NCBI RefSeq assembly: GCF_002005445.1
Contig: NZ_CP014692.1
Location: forward strand, 1,984,001-2,048,000
Direction of reading: 5' to 3'
Length of the DNA: 64,000 bases
Source of the DNA: Acetobacter aceti
GTDB taxonomy: Bacteria > Pseudomonadota > Alphaproteobacteria > Acetobacterales > Acetobacteraceae
Part shown: piece by piece, positions 1-9,915 of the stretch
How positions within the stretch are numbered: position 1 is the stretch's first letter
How the letters are laid out: each line of letters begins with the position of its first letter
The notes under the pieces: model-generated
The model's database searches: none
What the model was told of the DNA's origin: nothing
The model's input: only the letters and a program-made list of their open reading frames with translations
Position numbers and translations under genes: made by a program

Positions 1-266
1 CCAAGAAGTTTCAGTCTCATTTGTTTGATCCTGAGATCAGTTCCCAAAGCGGAACATAAGGGGATGGGATAAGTAGAAACGGGCCAGTTTTATCGTCTCC
101 GGCAACAGAAAACCTGCTCCATATACAGAAGCGGTTTCCTACCGGAGGTTACCATCTCGTAAGCCACATTGCTGAAGACGCGTCAAGCGCCATCAGCATA
201 TGCCTTACTGTTTTGCATATCCACCCTGCATGAAAGACACTATCAAAAGCGTGAAGACTTCTGCCG

Positions 267-1640
267 TCAGACGTTCAGGGGTGACCAGGTCGGTCCGGAA
301 CCCCCTTCCGGTGTCGGAATTGCCTGCTCATGAAATCCGGTAATATCAATCGTATGAATGGCGGCGCCACCGTTGGGCCCACTGCGAGAGAAGGCCAGAA
401 CACGGCCATTCGGGCAGAAACTTGGTGACTCCACAGTATAGCCCTGTGTCATGATGCGTTCGCCGGTTCCATCAGGATTCATGACGCCCAGCGAGAACTG
501 TCCCCCTGAGATCCGTGTAAATCCGATCAGATCACCGCGTGGAGACCAGACAGAATCGCCATAATGACCGCTGCCATAGGACAGTCGGCGCGCCGATCCC
601 CCGCTGGCGCTCATGATGTAGAGCGCAGGGGAGCCCCCCTTGTCCGAGTTGAACACAATCTGGGACCCATCAGGGCTAAAGCTCGGACTGACGTTAATCG
701 CCCCGCCCGATGACGTGATCTGACGCTTGGCGCCGGACGCGATATTGACCGAATACAGGTCAGAACCGCTTCCTTTCGCCACAGGAACGACAAGGGAACT
801 ACCATCCGGGGAATAATGTGGTCCCAGAGGAACGCCGTTGAAGTCGCCTATGATCCGCTGATGACCGCTGGCAAGATCAAACACATAGATCCGGGGCACA
901 CTGGATGCGTAGGAGAGAAAAGCGATCTGGTCCCGCACCGGGCTGAAAGCGGGCAACTTGGTCTGCGTGCTGCTCAGGATACGGCAGTTCGCACCATCCT
1001 GGTCCATCACGGCCAGCCGCATACGAGGCTGGTGCACGGAACCTGAACGGGAGATGAAACCGATGCGGGTGTCGAAATAGCCTTTCTCACCCAGCATACG
1101 CTCGTAAATGACGTCGCCTATGATGTGGGCGATCCGACGCCAGTTGGCGGCATTGGTCGTATAGGCCGTTCCCTGAATCTGCTGACCCGCCAGAACATCC
1201 CAGAGACGGAATTCAACCCGGATGCTGCCGCTTCCTGAAAAGCCGCCCGTTACGGCCGCATGAGCGCCCATAGCCTTGTAGGGCGCGAAATCAGGCGTGC
1301 CGGACATGGCTGAACCCGGAAGAACCTTGAACAGACCCGTATTGGAAAGATCGTTGGTCACAACCTGCGTGATCTGCTCGCCAACGCCGGGACCGAATGA
1401 CGGAATGACGATGGGAATAGGAGCCGTTCGCGCCTGATCAACCGTGATCTCCGCTTCAGGCGCATCGGCCGCCCAGGCGGAAAGAGGCGTTGCGGTCAGC
1501 CCGCCGACCAGTCCTGCTCCCATAGCCAGACCGCCGCCAAGAAGGGAGCGGCGGCGCATTCCATTCGGACCAAACGCTTCCGCAAGAGCTTCGGCCTCAT
1601 GATCCGGAAGATAGCGGCTGGAAATCGAAACCATGGTCAT
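267..1640 (-). CDS. tolB: Tol-Pal system periplasmic protein TolB
   Basis: Periplasmic beta-propeller of the Tol-Pal envelope system. The C-terminal two thirds holds repeated TolB/WD40-like blades with the pattern SPDGS...F/V..., for example around residues 277, 322 and 365. The 457-residue length fits the family once a long leader is allowed for. The N-terminus is odd: about 28 residues precede a twin-arginine-like stretch (RRRSLLGGG) and a hydrophobic core ending near SAWA, so export may be by Tat rather than Sec. The distal ATG is kept because AGAGGA lies six bases before it, whereas the inner ATG next to the arginines has no good ribosome site. It lies 22 bases after tolA and is the last Tol gene seen; pal, normally next, would lie beyond the window edge. 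Confidence 0.93.
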   Translation of the reverse strand: MTMVSISSRYLPDHEAEALAEAFGPNGMRRRSLLGGGLAMGAGLVGGLTATPLSAWAADAPEAEITVDQARTAPIPIVIPSFGPGVGEQITQVVTNDLSNTGLFKVLPGSAMSGTPDFAPYKAMGAHAAVTGGFSGSGSIRVEFRLWDVLAGQQIQGTAYTTNAANWRRIAHIIGDVIYERMLGEKGYFDTRIGFISRSGSVHQPRMRLAVMDQDGANCRILSSTQTKLPAFSPVRDQIAFLSYASSVPRIYVFDLASGHQRIIGDFNGVPLGPHYSPDGSSLVVPVAKGSGSDLYSVNIASGAKRQITSSGGAINVSPSFSPDGSQIVFNSDKGGSPALYIMSASGGSARRLSYGSGHYGDSVWSPRGDLIGFTRISGGQFSLGVMNPDGTGERIMTQGYTVESPSFCPNGRVLAFSRSGPNGGAAIHTIDITGFHEQAIPTPEGGSGPTWSPLNV

Positions 1641-1662
1641 GTGTCCTCTCTAATCCTGCGGC

Positions 1663-2709
1663 TTATGGCCGGAAGACGAATTTCAGAGTCTGGGTCTTGC
1701 CCAGCAGATTCTTCGGAATCGGCAGTTTTGAACAGGTCGGACTGAGCACTGCCGCCCGTGCCCGCTCGGCAAGAGCGCGGTACGACGAATCGCCATTCAT
1801 CTTCGCCTGCGTTTCGGGCGCAAAAGTGACAATGCGCGCTTCACCACTTGCATCGACCGTCACGACAAGGTGAGCCACAAAAGTCGCATAATCCTTGGCC
1901 GCGGTGTCTTCAGTATAGCAGCGACGCACCTCTCCACCGATGGCGCGCTGGTCACCCGCGCTCATCTTGCCTGTGATGTCACCGTTCGGAGACCCTCCCC
2001 CGTCCGGCGCTCCACCCTGGCGCGGATTGGCCTGCCCCTTGGGAGCATGCGTCTGCTTCGAATCAGACCTGAAGGAATCCAGCGTCTCCAGCAGGGAGTG
2101 CGTGTCCGCTTCGGTCTTTTTTGCCGGGTTAGGCTGTGTGATGTGCGACGGCAACGCCATATCCGGCAGCTTGTCTGTCGGCTGCGCCAGCGGTGACGGG
2201 GGCGCAACCGCAGAGGATGTCTGCACGGGAGCCTGCAGGTACGGCGGCGCCACGACCTTTGAAGGCGTCGGTTTTGCCGGAGGTGTCGGCGGCGTCGGCT
2301 CGGCGTCCGGTGAAGGCTCCTCCACTTTTGGTGGAACAGGCGTATCCGGCAACGGTGGCGCTTCCGTCGGTGGCGGGGGCGGCACGGGCGGCGGAGGGGG
2401 TGGCGGAGGCGGCGTCTCTTCCGGCGGCAAGGGCTTCGGGGGTGTCGGCGTCTGTGGCGCGTCCACTTTTTCCGGAGCCGGAGCCGGCGCGGGTTTGGGA
2501 GAAGGCGTGGCGGATTTGGCCGGAGGGCCGGAATCGCTGCTAGCGCCTTCAAACTGCACTTCTACCGGCGGGGGCTCCTTAGGCTCCTCAGGCGGCTTTT
2601 GTGCTGGAAGAGCCAGCAGTATGGCGGCGAGAAGCAGGAAATGCAGCGAACCCGAGACGATCGTCGAGCGCCGCATCAGAATTGTTTCGGAACGGCGGGG
2701 CCGAACCAT
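1663..2709 (-). CDS. tolA: TolA-like energy transducer with proline-rich linker
   Basis: Inner-membrane protein linking TolQR to the outer-membrane side. One membrane segment lies at about residues 18-36. It is followed by a long low-complexity stretch rich in Pro, Lys and Glu (about residues 38-180) and a globular C-terminal domain of the TolA/TonB type ending in LKFVFRP. The linker is proline-rich, more like TonB than the alanine/lysine-rich helix of enterobacterial TolA; position between tolR and tolB settles the assignment. An AGGAG lies about eleven bases before the ATG. The GC-rich linker produces long open frames on the opposite strand, which are not genes. Confidence 0.85.
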   Translation of the reverse strand: MVRPRRSETILMRRSTIVSGSLHFLLLAAILLALPAQKPPEEPKEPPPVEVQFEGASSDSGPPAKSATPSPKPAPAPAPEKVDAPQTPTPPKPLPPEETPPPPPPPPPVPPPPPTEAPPLPDTPVPPKVEEPSPDAEPTPPTPPAKPTPSKVVAPPYLQAPVQTSSAVAPPSPLAQPTDKLPDMALPSHITQPNPAKKTEADTHSLLETLDSFRSDSKQTHAPKGQANPRQGGAPDGGGSPNGDITGKMSAGDQRAIGGEVRRCYTEDTAAKDYATFVAHLVVTVDASGEARIVTFAPETQAKMNGDSSYRALAERARAAVLSPTCSKLPIPKNLLGKTQTLKFVFRP

Positions 2710-2831
2710 GGAGTGTCAGACTCCTGATGTCATGCCACCGTACGGCAAGTCGACCGGTGACCACCAGGGGCCGCGACTACCGCAACGGGGCATATGGAAG
2801 GGAAATAAAAACCAGACATGCGTGGCTGATC

Positions 2832-3278
<447 letters not shown>

Positions 3279-3281
3279 GAC

Positions 3282-4004
3282 TTACGCCCTTTCCTCGGAC
3301 TGACGGGACAGGATGGCTGCGAACTCCGTGCCGAAACCCTCCAGACGATCCTGAAAATGCGACAGGGAATTGCTGATCACGTTATATCCGATTACGGCCG
3401 GGATGGCGGTGACAAGACCGATTGCCGTTGCGAACAACGCTTCGGAAATACCGGGAGCCACGACGCTCAGGTTGGTGTTGTGCATCGCCGCAATCGAACT
3501 GAACGAATGCATGATGCCCCATACCGTGCCGAACAGACCGATAAACGGTGCGATCGGACCGATGGTTGCGAGGAAAATCATCCAGCGCTCAAGACGTTCC
3601 ATCTCGCGCGTGATGGTGATGTTCATCGCCCTGTCGACGCGCTCCTGCACGCCGCCATGAACAAGGTCCACACCCGGAATACGGGATGACCGACGCCATT
3701 CCCCCATCGCCGCGCCAAAAATGGCGGCCATCGGGTGAGCAGGCTTGGCGCCTTCATTTTCATACAGATCGTCCAGGCTGCCGCCGGACCAGAACTTGTC
3801 TTCAAAAGCCGTGGCCTGCCGTTCGACACGGCGCATGGTCACAACCTTGTCGAAAATGATGGCCCAGACCCAGATGCTGCAACCGACAAGGCCGAGCATG
3901 ACCAGTTTGACGACCAACGACGCCTGTACGAACAGGCCCCACAGCGACAAATTCCCGCTCGCGGCTGCGGCGAGATTTGTTGCGTCTACCGCTGCTTGAT
4001 CCAA
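3282..4004 (-). CDS. tolQ: TolQ, MotA/ExbB-family channel subunit
   Basis: Inner-membrane proton-channel subunit of the Tol system. There are three hydrophobic segments, and the conserved MotA/TolQ/ExbB stretch GPIAPFIGLFGTVWGIM lies in the middle. The frame can be extended upstream to an ATG at 4103, but the better start is TTG at 4004: AGGAGG sits six bases before it, giving 240 residues, the usual TolQ length. The extra 33 residues upstream are basic and unlike TolQ. The use of TTG may keep expression low. Confidence 0.93.
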   Translation of the reverse strand: MDQAAVDATNLAAAASGNLSLWGLFVQASLVVKLVMLGLVGCSIWVWAIIFDKVVTMRRVERQATAFEDKFWSGGSLDDLYENEGAKPAHPMAAIFGAAMGEWRRSSRIPGVDLVHGGVQERVDRAMNITITREMERLERWMIFLATIGPIAPFIGLFGTVWGIMHSFSSIAAMHNTNLSVVAPGISEALFATAIGLVTAIPAVIGYNVISNSLSHFQDRLEGFGTEFAAILSRQSEERA

Positions 4005-4171
4005 AAAACGCCTCCTGTCCTGAACGGACCTGCTTTTTCCTGCCGCGCAACCGGCTTCCGGCAGATGCCGAAGAAGACAGCGCACACCCGACTCGCTGAA
4101 CATTCGAATCGTCTGGCGATCCTTACTGGCTTCCCGCGGAAAGCAGAAGAGACCTTCCCATTATTCCTGTT

Positions 4172-4579
4172 TCATTCTTCAAGTCTGGCAAGAAGAGCAC
4201 GCCAGGAAGGCGGAAATCGGGCAGGCCGTCCATCTTCCGCACGAATGCAGGCAAGCCGCACATCCGTATGAACATGGATCTCATCATCCTTGATGAAATT
4301 CTGCTCCAGTCGACAGGTCGCCGCTGCCTGGGCTTTCAGTCTGGTCTGCACGGTAAAAACATCATCAAGGCGCAGCGGCCGACGATAATCCAGCGTCGCA
4401 TTGCGAACGACAAACAGAAGTCCGTAATCATTCAGCAGATCCATCGCGGACATGCCTTCAGACCGAATCGCCTCCGTGCGCGCGCGCTCGGCGAAGGCCA
4501 GATAGCGGGCGTGATAAACAACGCCTCCTGCATCGGTATCTTCGTAATAGATTCGGAAGTCGATGTTGTGAATGGTCAT
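4172..4579 (-). CDS. ybgC: YbgC-family acyl-CoA thioesterase
   Basis: Hot-dog-fold thioesterase of the Tol-Pal-associated YbgC family. The signature [17 protein letters not shown] near the N-terminus carries the catalytic Asp. The ATG at 4579 overlaps the ruvB stop as ATGA, giving 135 residues; longer frames reaching 4672 would run inside ruvB and are discarded. In other bacteria YbgC is encoded at the head of the tol operon, as here. Its exact acyl substrate cannot be read from the sequence. Confidence 0.93.
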   Translation of the reverse strand: MTIHNIDFRIYYEDTDAGGVVYHARYLAFAERARTEAIRSEGMSAMDLLNDYGLLFVVRNATLDYRRPLRLDDVFTVQTRLKAQAAATCRLEQNFIKDDEIHVHTDVRLACIRAEDGRPARFPPSWRALLARLEE

Positions 4580-5640
4580 GCTTCGCCTTCTCCAGCCATG
4601 TCTTCTTCTGCAAGAAGATCGAATTGCGCCATCTGAGCCGATGCTGGTGGTGTCAGTCCGAGATGTCGCCATCCCCTCTCTCCCAGCACGCGCCCCCTGC
4701 TCGTACGCAGCACAAGTCCTTCCTGAATCAGGTACGGTTCAATCACGTCCTCCAGCGTATCTCTCGCCTCGGCCAATGCTGCGGCCAGTGTCTCCACCCC
4801 CACAGGCCCACCATTGTGATATTCGGCGATTCGCCGCAAATAACGCCGATCCATCCCATCGAGGCCGAGGCCGTCCACTTCGAGACGGGTCAGCGCCGCA
4901 TCGGCGAGTTCAGCGCCCACCGGCTCGTCGCTGGCGTTACCGACCGATGCGAAATCCCTCACCCGCCTCAGCAGCCGTCCCGCAATACGCGGCGTGCCGC
5001 GTGACCGACGGGCAATCTCCATCGCGCCCGCATCAGTCAGCGCAAAACCCAGTTTGCGGGCGCCCCGCGCCACAATCAGTTGCAACTCGTCCGGAGTGTA
5101 GAACACCAGCCGCAATGGAATACCGAAGCGGTCCCTCAGAGGTGTCGCGAGCAGTCCGGCGCGGGTTGTCGCAGCAACAAGTGTGAACGGGGCAAGATCA
5201 ATCCTGACCGAACGCGCCGCCGGACCCTCGCCGATAATCAGATCAAGCTGAAAATCCTCCATCGCCGGATAAAGGATTTCCTCAATGGCGGGTTGGAGAC
5301 GATGAATTTCATCAATGAACAGCACGTCACGTGGCTGAAGATTGGTCAGGATCGCAGCCAGATCCCCTGCCCGCTGGATCACCGGACCAGACGTAGCCCG
5401 GAATCCGACACCCAGCTCGCGCGAGACAATCTGGGCGAGCGTCGTCTTTCCCAGTCCCGGCGGTCCATGCAGCAGGACATGGTCGAGCGCCTCACCGCGA
5501 TTACGCGCGGCTTCAATGAAGATGGCCAGATTTTCACGGTTGGATTTCTGCCCCGTGAAATCGGCGAGAGTCTGCGGGCGAAGCCCTCCTTCGCCGAGAT
5601 CCTCTTCGGAACGTGCGGGATCGACTGTGCGGTCGTTCAT
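4576..5640 (-). CDS. ruvB: Holliday junction branch-migration helicase RuvB
   Basis: AAA+ motor of the RuvABC resolvasome. Walker A ([12 protein letters not shown]) lies near residue 60, Walker B and sensor region (LFIDEIHRL) near residue 108, followed by the arginine-containing TTRAGLL segment and a winged-helix C-terminal domain with TSRGRV. At 354 residues it has the family length. The start overlaps the ruvA stop by four bases and the stop overlaps the ybgC start, so ruvC-ruvA-ruvB-ybgC is one tightly coupled operon. Confidence 0.97.
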   Translation of the reverse strand: MNDRTVDPARSEEDLGEGGLRPQTLADFTGQKSNRENLAIFIEAARNRGEALDHVLLHGPPGLGKTTLAQIVSRELGVGFRATSGPVIQRAGDLAAILTNLQPRDVLFIDEIHRLQPAIEEILYPAMEDFQLDLIIGEGPAARSVRIDLAPFTLVAATTRAGLLATPLRDRFGIPLRLVFYTPDELQLIVARGARKLGFALTDAGAMEIARRSRGTPRIAGRLLRRVRDFASVGNASDEPVGAELADAALTRLEVDGLGLDGMDRRYLRRIAEYHNGGPVGVETLAAALAEARDTLEDVIEPYLIQEGLVLRTSRGRVLGERGWRHLGLTPPASAQMAQFDLLAEEDMAGEGEA

Positions 5641-6254
5641 TTCGCCAGTTCTTTCAGAGACTCACGGATAACGCCGTCCAGCGTCGCCTCCGCAGCTTTT
5701 TCAGCAATCAGACGGCTCACGATCGGCCAGGCTTCGGCACGACGGAATCCCAGCCCCGCCAAGGCCAGCAACGCATCAGCTTCGATACTGCCGCCGCGAT
5801 CTGCCTGCGCGATGATGGCGGCGGTCGCTGTGCCGCCGCCTCCACCCGGCATCTTTCCGGCTTTATCCCGCAACTCGGTCAACAGACGGTCGGCCAGCTT
5901 GCCGCCCACACCGGGAGCCCGGGTCAGACTGGCCCTGTCAGCGCTGGCAATGGCGGAGATCAGTTCGGAGGGAGAGAGTGTGGACAGCAGCCCGAGCGCC
6001 ACCTTGGCCCCCACTCCCTGGATAGCGGTCAGGGTGCGAAACCATTCCCGCTCGGAAGTCGTGGCGAAGCCATAAAGAAGGATGGCGTCTTCCCGCACGA
6101 CGGTTTCCACCAGAACCTTGGCGAGCTCGGGCGGGTTCGGCATCGCAGAGATCGTCCGGGTGGAAGCGAAGACAAGATACCCCACCCCGTTCACATCGAT
6201 CACGCAGCGATCAGCTTCCACGTGTGACAGCAGGCCAGTCAGCGAGGCGATCAT
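5637..6254 (-). CDS. ruvA: Holliday junction DNA-binding protein RuvA
   Basis: Junction-binding tetramer that loads RuvB. The N-terminal OB fold (MIASLTGLL...) is followed by helix-hairpin-helix motifs ([15 protein letters not shown] and [14 protein letters not shown]) and a short C-terminal RuvB-contacting domain. The length of 205 residues is normal. The start overlaps the ruvC stop as ATGA and the stop overlaps the ruvB start. Confidence 0.97.
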   Translation of the reverse strand: MIASLTGLLSHVEADRCVIDVNGVGYLVFASTRTISAMPNPPELAKVLVETVVREDAILLYGFATTSEREWFRTLTAIQGVGAKVALGLLSTLSPSELISAIASADRASLTRAPGVGGKLADRLLTELRDKAGKMPGGGGGTATAAIIAQADRGGSIEADALLALAGLGFRRAEAWPIVSRLIAEKAAEATLDGVIRESLKELAK

Positions 6255-6793
6255 CGACGCCCCCCCGCACTCCGAGCCGCAGCACTCCGGCTCCCCGCTT
6301 CCACACGCAGTGAGCTGGCGCGATGATGAGCATGGCAGATGGCGACTGCCAGGGCGTCCGAAGCGTCATTGCGGGAGATGGAAGCAGCAGGCAACAGGCG
6401 ACGCACCATCATTTCAACCTGCTCCTTGGTGGCGGCTCCCGTCCCTACAACAGCGCGCTTGACGGACATCGCGCCGTATTCAGCAACAGTCAGACCTTCC
6501 AACGCGGGAGCCAGAAGCGCAACCCCCCGGGCATAACCGAGCTTCAGGGTCGAGGCACCATTCCGGTTGACATAGGTCTCCTCCACAGCCGCCTCATTCG
6601 GTTTATGAGTCTGGATCAGGGCGGTCAGCGCATCGTAAAGAGCGCACAGGCGGGCCGGCACAGGTTCACCGCTATCAGTGGCGATCACCCCGTCAGCAAC
6701 ATGAATGATCCGGTTGCCATCGACGTCGATTACTCCCCAGCCGGTGAAGCGTAGTCCGGGATCAATGCCTATGAGGCGCGCGCGTGAAGTCAT
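6251..6793 (-). CDS. ruvC: Holliday junction endonuclease RuvC
   Basis: Crossover-junction nuclease. Catalytic acidic residues are visible in GIDPGLRFTGWG near the N-terminus, in VEETYVN, and in the C-terminal SRNDASDALAVA. The start is taken at the ATG at 6793 (MTSRARLIG, 180 residues); in-frame starts at 6805 and 6835 would add 4 or 14 residues without family resemblance. It opens the ruv-ybgC-tol operon, and the divergent glycosyltransferase gene begins about 170 bases away. Confidence 0.95.
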   Translation of the reverse strand: MTSRARLIGIDPGLRFTGWGVIDVDGNRIIHVADGVIATDSGEPVPARLCALYDALTALIQTHKPNEAAVEETYVNRNGASTLKLGYARGVALLAPALEGLTVAEYGAMSVKRAVVGTGAATKEQVEMMVRRLLPAASISRNDASDALAVAICHAHHRASSLRVEAGSRSAAARSAGGRR

Positions 6794-6962
6794 GTTTGTT
6801 CTCATAGCGTTCTTGTTCTGCTCACGCCAGAGCACATGAAACAGCCCTGCTGTTTACCGGGTATTTGTTACCTTCTGCTTCGTTTTCTCCCGAAGAGAGA
6901 GAGCGTTAAGAATTTCCATGATAAAAGCGCATTGCTGTTCAGGGCAGGCGAAAGGAATAACG

Positions 6963-8108
6963 ATGGCGCGAGTCAGATGTCTCATGATGCAACGGGATGA
7001 GACTCTCCTCCTTGAAGCCTGGTTCCGCTATTACGGCTATCTCTTTGGTTTTGAGAATCTCTGTGTTTTCGACAACAATTCAACTGATCCGTCTGTCATT
7101 GAAACCCTGAAAACATACGAACGCGCTGGTGTGGATATTCACTGGGGTCATAACCGCCCCGAGGATTTTCTTGGCCGCAATGAGCATTTCAAAAATATCA
7201 TCCGGCACTGGGATTCAGGCGGTCATTATGACTTTGCCCTGCCTGTCGACTGTGACGAATTTCTTGCTGTTTTCACCGAAAACGGTCTGAGTTGCTCAAG
7301 GAAATCCATACACGCGCAATTTGACGCGCTCCTTGCGGACAAGCAGGCTTTCGAGATTCAGTCGATGCTGCTCAATGTACCTTCGAGACCGGGATATTTT
7401 CGCCCGGAGCCGCATATCCGGACTTTCCTGGCAGCCGACACTCTGGACAATATGGATTTTGGTTTTCAGGCCTGTTCATCCCGAATTTCTCATGGACGCC
7501 GGGGGACGGATTTCACTCTCGTTCATATGCACAACAAACCGTTCAGCCACTTGCTGCAGCACACCCACCACAAGCTGGAAAAAGCTGTTCCGCTCGATAA
7601 TCCCAAGATTCTGGCAGGCTATCATGGACCGGAAACACGTCTGATCCGATATCTGGACATGACGGAAGAGGATTATCTCGGACAGTTCGATAAGGGTGTA
7701 TTTCTGCGCTTCGAAGGACTGTCCGATCTCATGCCGGCGCTCGGTATCAGAGCACCACTTCTTGTTGCGGAAACATCCGATGCAACCGGGACAGTGGCCG
7801 ACGTTAATTTCATAAATGTCAGCAAGGGCAGGATAATCCAAACGACATCGTTCAGTCCCTCAACCTATCTTCGACTCAACCCTGATGTCGGAGCAGCAAA
7901 CATTCCTCCCTTACGCCATTACATCATGCATGGAAGGGATGAAGGGCGTCCTATAGCTGAAGAATCCCCACCAGAAACATCTTCGCAGACGACACTCCCC
8001 GGTATCGCGCCCAGCCTGACTTTACCGCCGCAAAAGCTGGCGCGATCAAGGAAAACTTCTTCCATGGGGCAGGAACGGCGAGCACGCAAAAAAGCCGCAA
8101 CTGCCTGA
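6963..8108 (+). CDS. Family 2-like glycosyltransferase with a C-terminal repeat-like tail
   Basis: Putative glycosyltransferase of the Glyco_tranf_2_4 type. The N-terminus (RVRCLMMQRDETLLLEAW) and FDNNSTD near residue 42 match the nucleotide-binding part. PVDCDEFL near residue 95 supplies the acidic DxD-like motif. The last 80 residues contain a module resembling a motif I associate with acetic-acid-bacterial glycan proteins (YLRLNPDV...HYIMHGRDEGRP), then a basic tail. The start is the ATG at 6963, preceded by AAAGGAA; a start 45 bases upstream is less likely. The gene stands alone between divergent ruvC and convergent small lipoproteins, so its acceptor is unknown. Confidence 0.75.
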   Translation: MARVRCLMMQRDETLLLEAWFRYYGYLFGFENLCVFDNNSTDPSVIETLKTYERAGVDIHWGHNRPEDFLGRNEHFKNIIRHWDSGGHYDFALPVDCDEFLAVFTENGLSCSRKSIHAQFDALLADKQAFEIQSMLLNVPSRPGYFRPEPHIRTFLAADTLDNMDFGFQACSSRISHGRRGTDFTLVHMHNKPFSHLLQHTHHKLEKAVPLDNPKILAGYHGPETRLIRYLDMTEEDYLGQFDKGVFLRFEGLSDLMPALGIRAPLLVAETSDATGTVADVNFINVSKGRIIQTTSFSPSTYLRLNPDVGAANIPPLRHYIMHGRDEGRPIAEESPPETSSQTTLPGIAPSLTLPPQKLARSRKTSSMGQERRARKKAATA

Positions 8109-8141
8109 TGCCCTCAGTCTTAGATGCCGCAAGCAGAACGC

Positions 8142-8288
8142 TTACGGCATCGCCCCTATGCTTCCAGCACCATAGAACCCATGAACGGAATGGCGGTTTC
8201 CGTTACCTCCAATCGGATGACACGCAGCAAGAACTGACAGGACGACAAAAACGATTGTCAGCGTTGCCAGTCTTCTTTTTGCAGACAT
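8142..8288 (-). CDS. Small lipoprotein, 48 residues, function unknown
   Basis: A short gene with a convincing lipoprotein signal: basic start MSAKRR, a hydrophobic core and lipobox VLAAC, with the acylated Cys at about residue 22. The mature part is only some 26 residues, rich in Gly, His and Asn. The frame also opens at 8342, but the added residues have no signal character, so the inner ATG is preferred. It lies 57 bases downstream of the next exported-protein gene on the same strand and may share its transcript. Confidence 0.55.
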   Translation of the reverse strand: MSAKRRLATLTIVFVVLSVLAACHPIGGNGNRHSVHGFYGAGSIGAMP

Positions 8289-8345
8289 GTGCAAAAACTC
8301 TGCCTTATCCCCTGAAAGAGAAACCTCCCCCGCTCTCACCACAGA

Positions 8346-9029
8346 TTACTGCCCAGCCGGAACGGGAGCCTGCGGTGGGACGGCCACGGAACCGGTAGCG
8401 CCGGTCTGCTGCTGGACCGAGACATTCGGGGCCACAACGCGGTTCAGAACAGTGAAGGACACTGCATCCATGGTCGTGACATCGACCTTGTCATTCTTCT
8501 TCAACTGAGCAAGCATCGGCAGAAATATCTTCTGCTTCACGACCACTTCACGCTGCGCTCCCGCTGAATCGATCACGGTCAGAGTGTGAGCCTGCACATC
8601 GGTTGATACGACGCTGACCCGACGACGCCGGAAGGAAATCAGTGTTCCGTGCGGGTGACGGTTTGCATAGCCACGCGCCGTGGAAGTCGTAGACTCAGGC
8701 GCTGGGCTATCAGGGGCCGCGAGGGTCGCATCCAGCGTCTTGATCGACCGAAGCTTCAACCGGTCACCGACATCCAGGTGTGGCAACGCATGGCGTTTCA
8801 CCGGCACATCGAGCGTGAACAACTCACCGTCTTCAGCGCGCAGCAGAACTTCACCGGTTGTAGCATCGACGCTTTCAACCGTGGCGACTGTATTGTTGGT
8901 AGAGGTAATAACACTCTGCGCCGCAGCACGCTCTGCCAGCAGAACAGTTGATGTGCATCCGGACATCATGGCGGCAAGAACTGCAGCCCGGCAGAACATG
9001 CTCGAACGAAAAAATGTCGTGGAATTCAT
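8346..9029 (-). CDS. Exported lipoprotein-like protein of unknown function
   Basis: I do not recognise the family. The 227-residue product has a signal sequence ending in AMMSGC, so it may be a lipoprotein. Two segments resemble small beta domains: about residues 46-95 (VATVESVDATTGEVLLR, then LDVGDRLKLRS) and residues 130-200 (HTLTVIDSAGAQREVVV and a short KKNDKVDVT). These look like a duplicated beta-barrel unit separated by a Ser/Thr/Pro-rich linker. The C-terminus is Gln/Pro/Val-rich. It is probably cotranscribed with the small lipoprotein gene downstream. Confidence 0.6.
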   Translation of the reverse strand: MNSTTFFRSSMFCRAAVLAAMMSGCTSTVLLAERAAAQSVITSTNNTVATVESVDATTGEVLLRAEDGELFTLDVPVKRHALPHLDVGDRLKLRSIKTLDATLAAPDSPAPESTTSTARGYANRHPHGTLISFRRRRVSVVSTDVQAHTLTVIDSAGAQREVVVKQKIFLPMLAQLKKNDKVDVTTMDAVSFTVLNRVVAPNVSVQQQTGATGSVAVPPQAPVPAGQ

Positions 9030-9343
9030 GGGGTCAAGATGCCTTATAAATTTCAGTTACCATAATGTTACAGCGAAGAAGCACGCCGCACCATTCATTG
9101 ATCGCATTGGGCCACATATTGAAACCTGAAACTATCATTTCCAACCAAAAATCTGACAGCTCCAGTCGGAGCTGTTTCCAGAGATATCACGAACGTACAG
9201 ATATCCGTGTATTTCTGCGCTCCCCTGTTGCACAATCCCCCCACAGCAGGCTTATGATTTACGCCAGCAGATGAGGTATGAGCTTTTGATCGCTCATGCC
9301 TGATACCCCTGCGATATTCTGACGCGACCAAGGATCATTCCCC
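9030..9343. other. Divergent intergenic region
   Basis: About 310 bases between the leftward lipoprotein-like gene and the rightward thioesterase gene. It is AT-richer than its flanks and must carry both promoters, but no box pair is clear enough to name. The short open frames here show no family resemblance. Confidence 0.4.
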
Positions 9344-9760
9344 GTGCCGACAAGCTCTCCCTACCCTCCCGAAGTGATCCCTACGATTCGTGTTGTCGCC
9401 ATGCCGACTGACACCAATCCTGCAGGAGATGTTTTCGGGGGCTGGCTTGTGTCCCAGATGGACCTTGCAGCCGGAACTGCTGCCGCTTTTCGGGCCAAAG
9501 GTCGTTGCGTCACAGTCGCCATCGACAGTTTCATCTTTCACGAACCTGTTGCTGTCGGAGACGAAGTCAGCATCTATACCAAGATCACCCAGACTGGGAC
9601 GAGTTCAATCATTGTCCACGTCGAAACATGGCGTCGGGCACGCAACACGAATGAACGCCGCAGGGTGACGCAAGGCAAATTCACATTTGTTGCTCTGGAT
9701 CAAAATCGCAAGCCGCGTCGCCTGCCTCCGGAATCAGGGTTCGATACGATTACAGACTGA
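9344..9760 (+). CDS. YciA-type acyl-CoA thioesterase
   Basis: Hot-dog thioesterase of the YciA/acyl-CoA hydrolase group, 138 residues. The catalytic segment PTDTNPAGDVFGGWLVSQMD (residues 21-40) contains the typical Asn and Asp, and the second half has IDSFIFHEPVAVGDEVSIY and a conserved FTFVALD strand. It hydrolyses acyl-CoA esters in the cytoplasm; chain-length preference cannot be inferred. It is probably monocistronic, since the next gene starts about 155 bases on and differs in composition. Confidence 0.9.
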   Translation: MPTSSPYPPEVIPTIRVVAMPTDTNPAGDVFGGWLVSQMDLAAGTAAAFRAKGRCVTVAIDSFIFHEPVAVGDEVSIYTKITQTGTSSIIVHVETWRRARNTNERRRVTQGKFTFVALDQNRKPRRLPPESGFDTITD

Positions 9761-9915
9761 TAAAGCGCCAGGAGCTTTCGTAAACGGCATCGTTATCGGG
9801 CTCTGCTGCTGATTTTAAGTTTCATATAGCATTCCGTCATGATTTGTTCATGTGCCTTAGCTACAGACCTAATCTCATTCTGCTTGCAAGAAATTATTTT
9901 CAGAAAGGCAACCGT

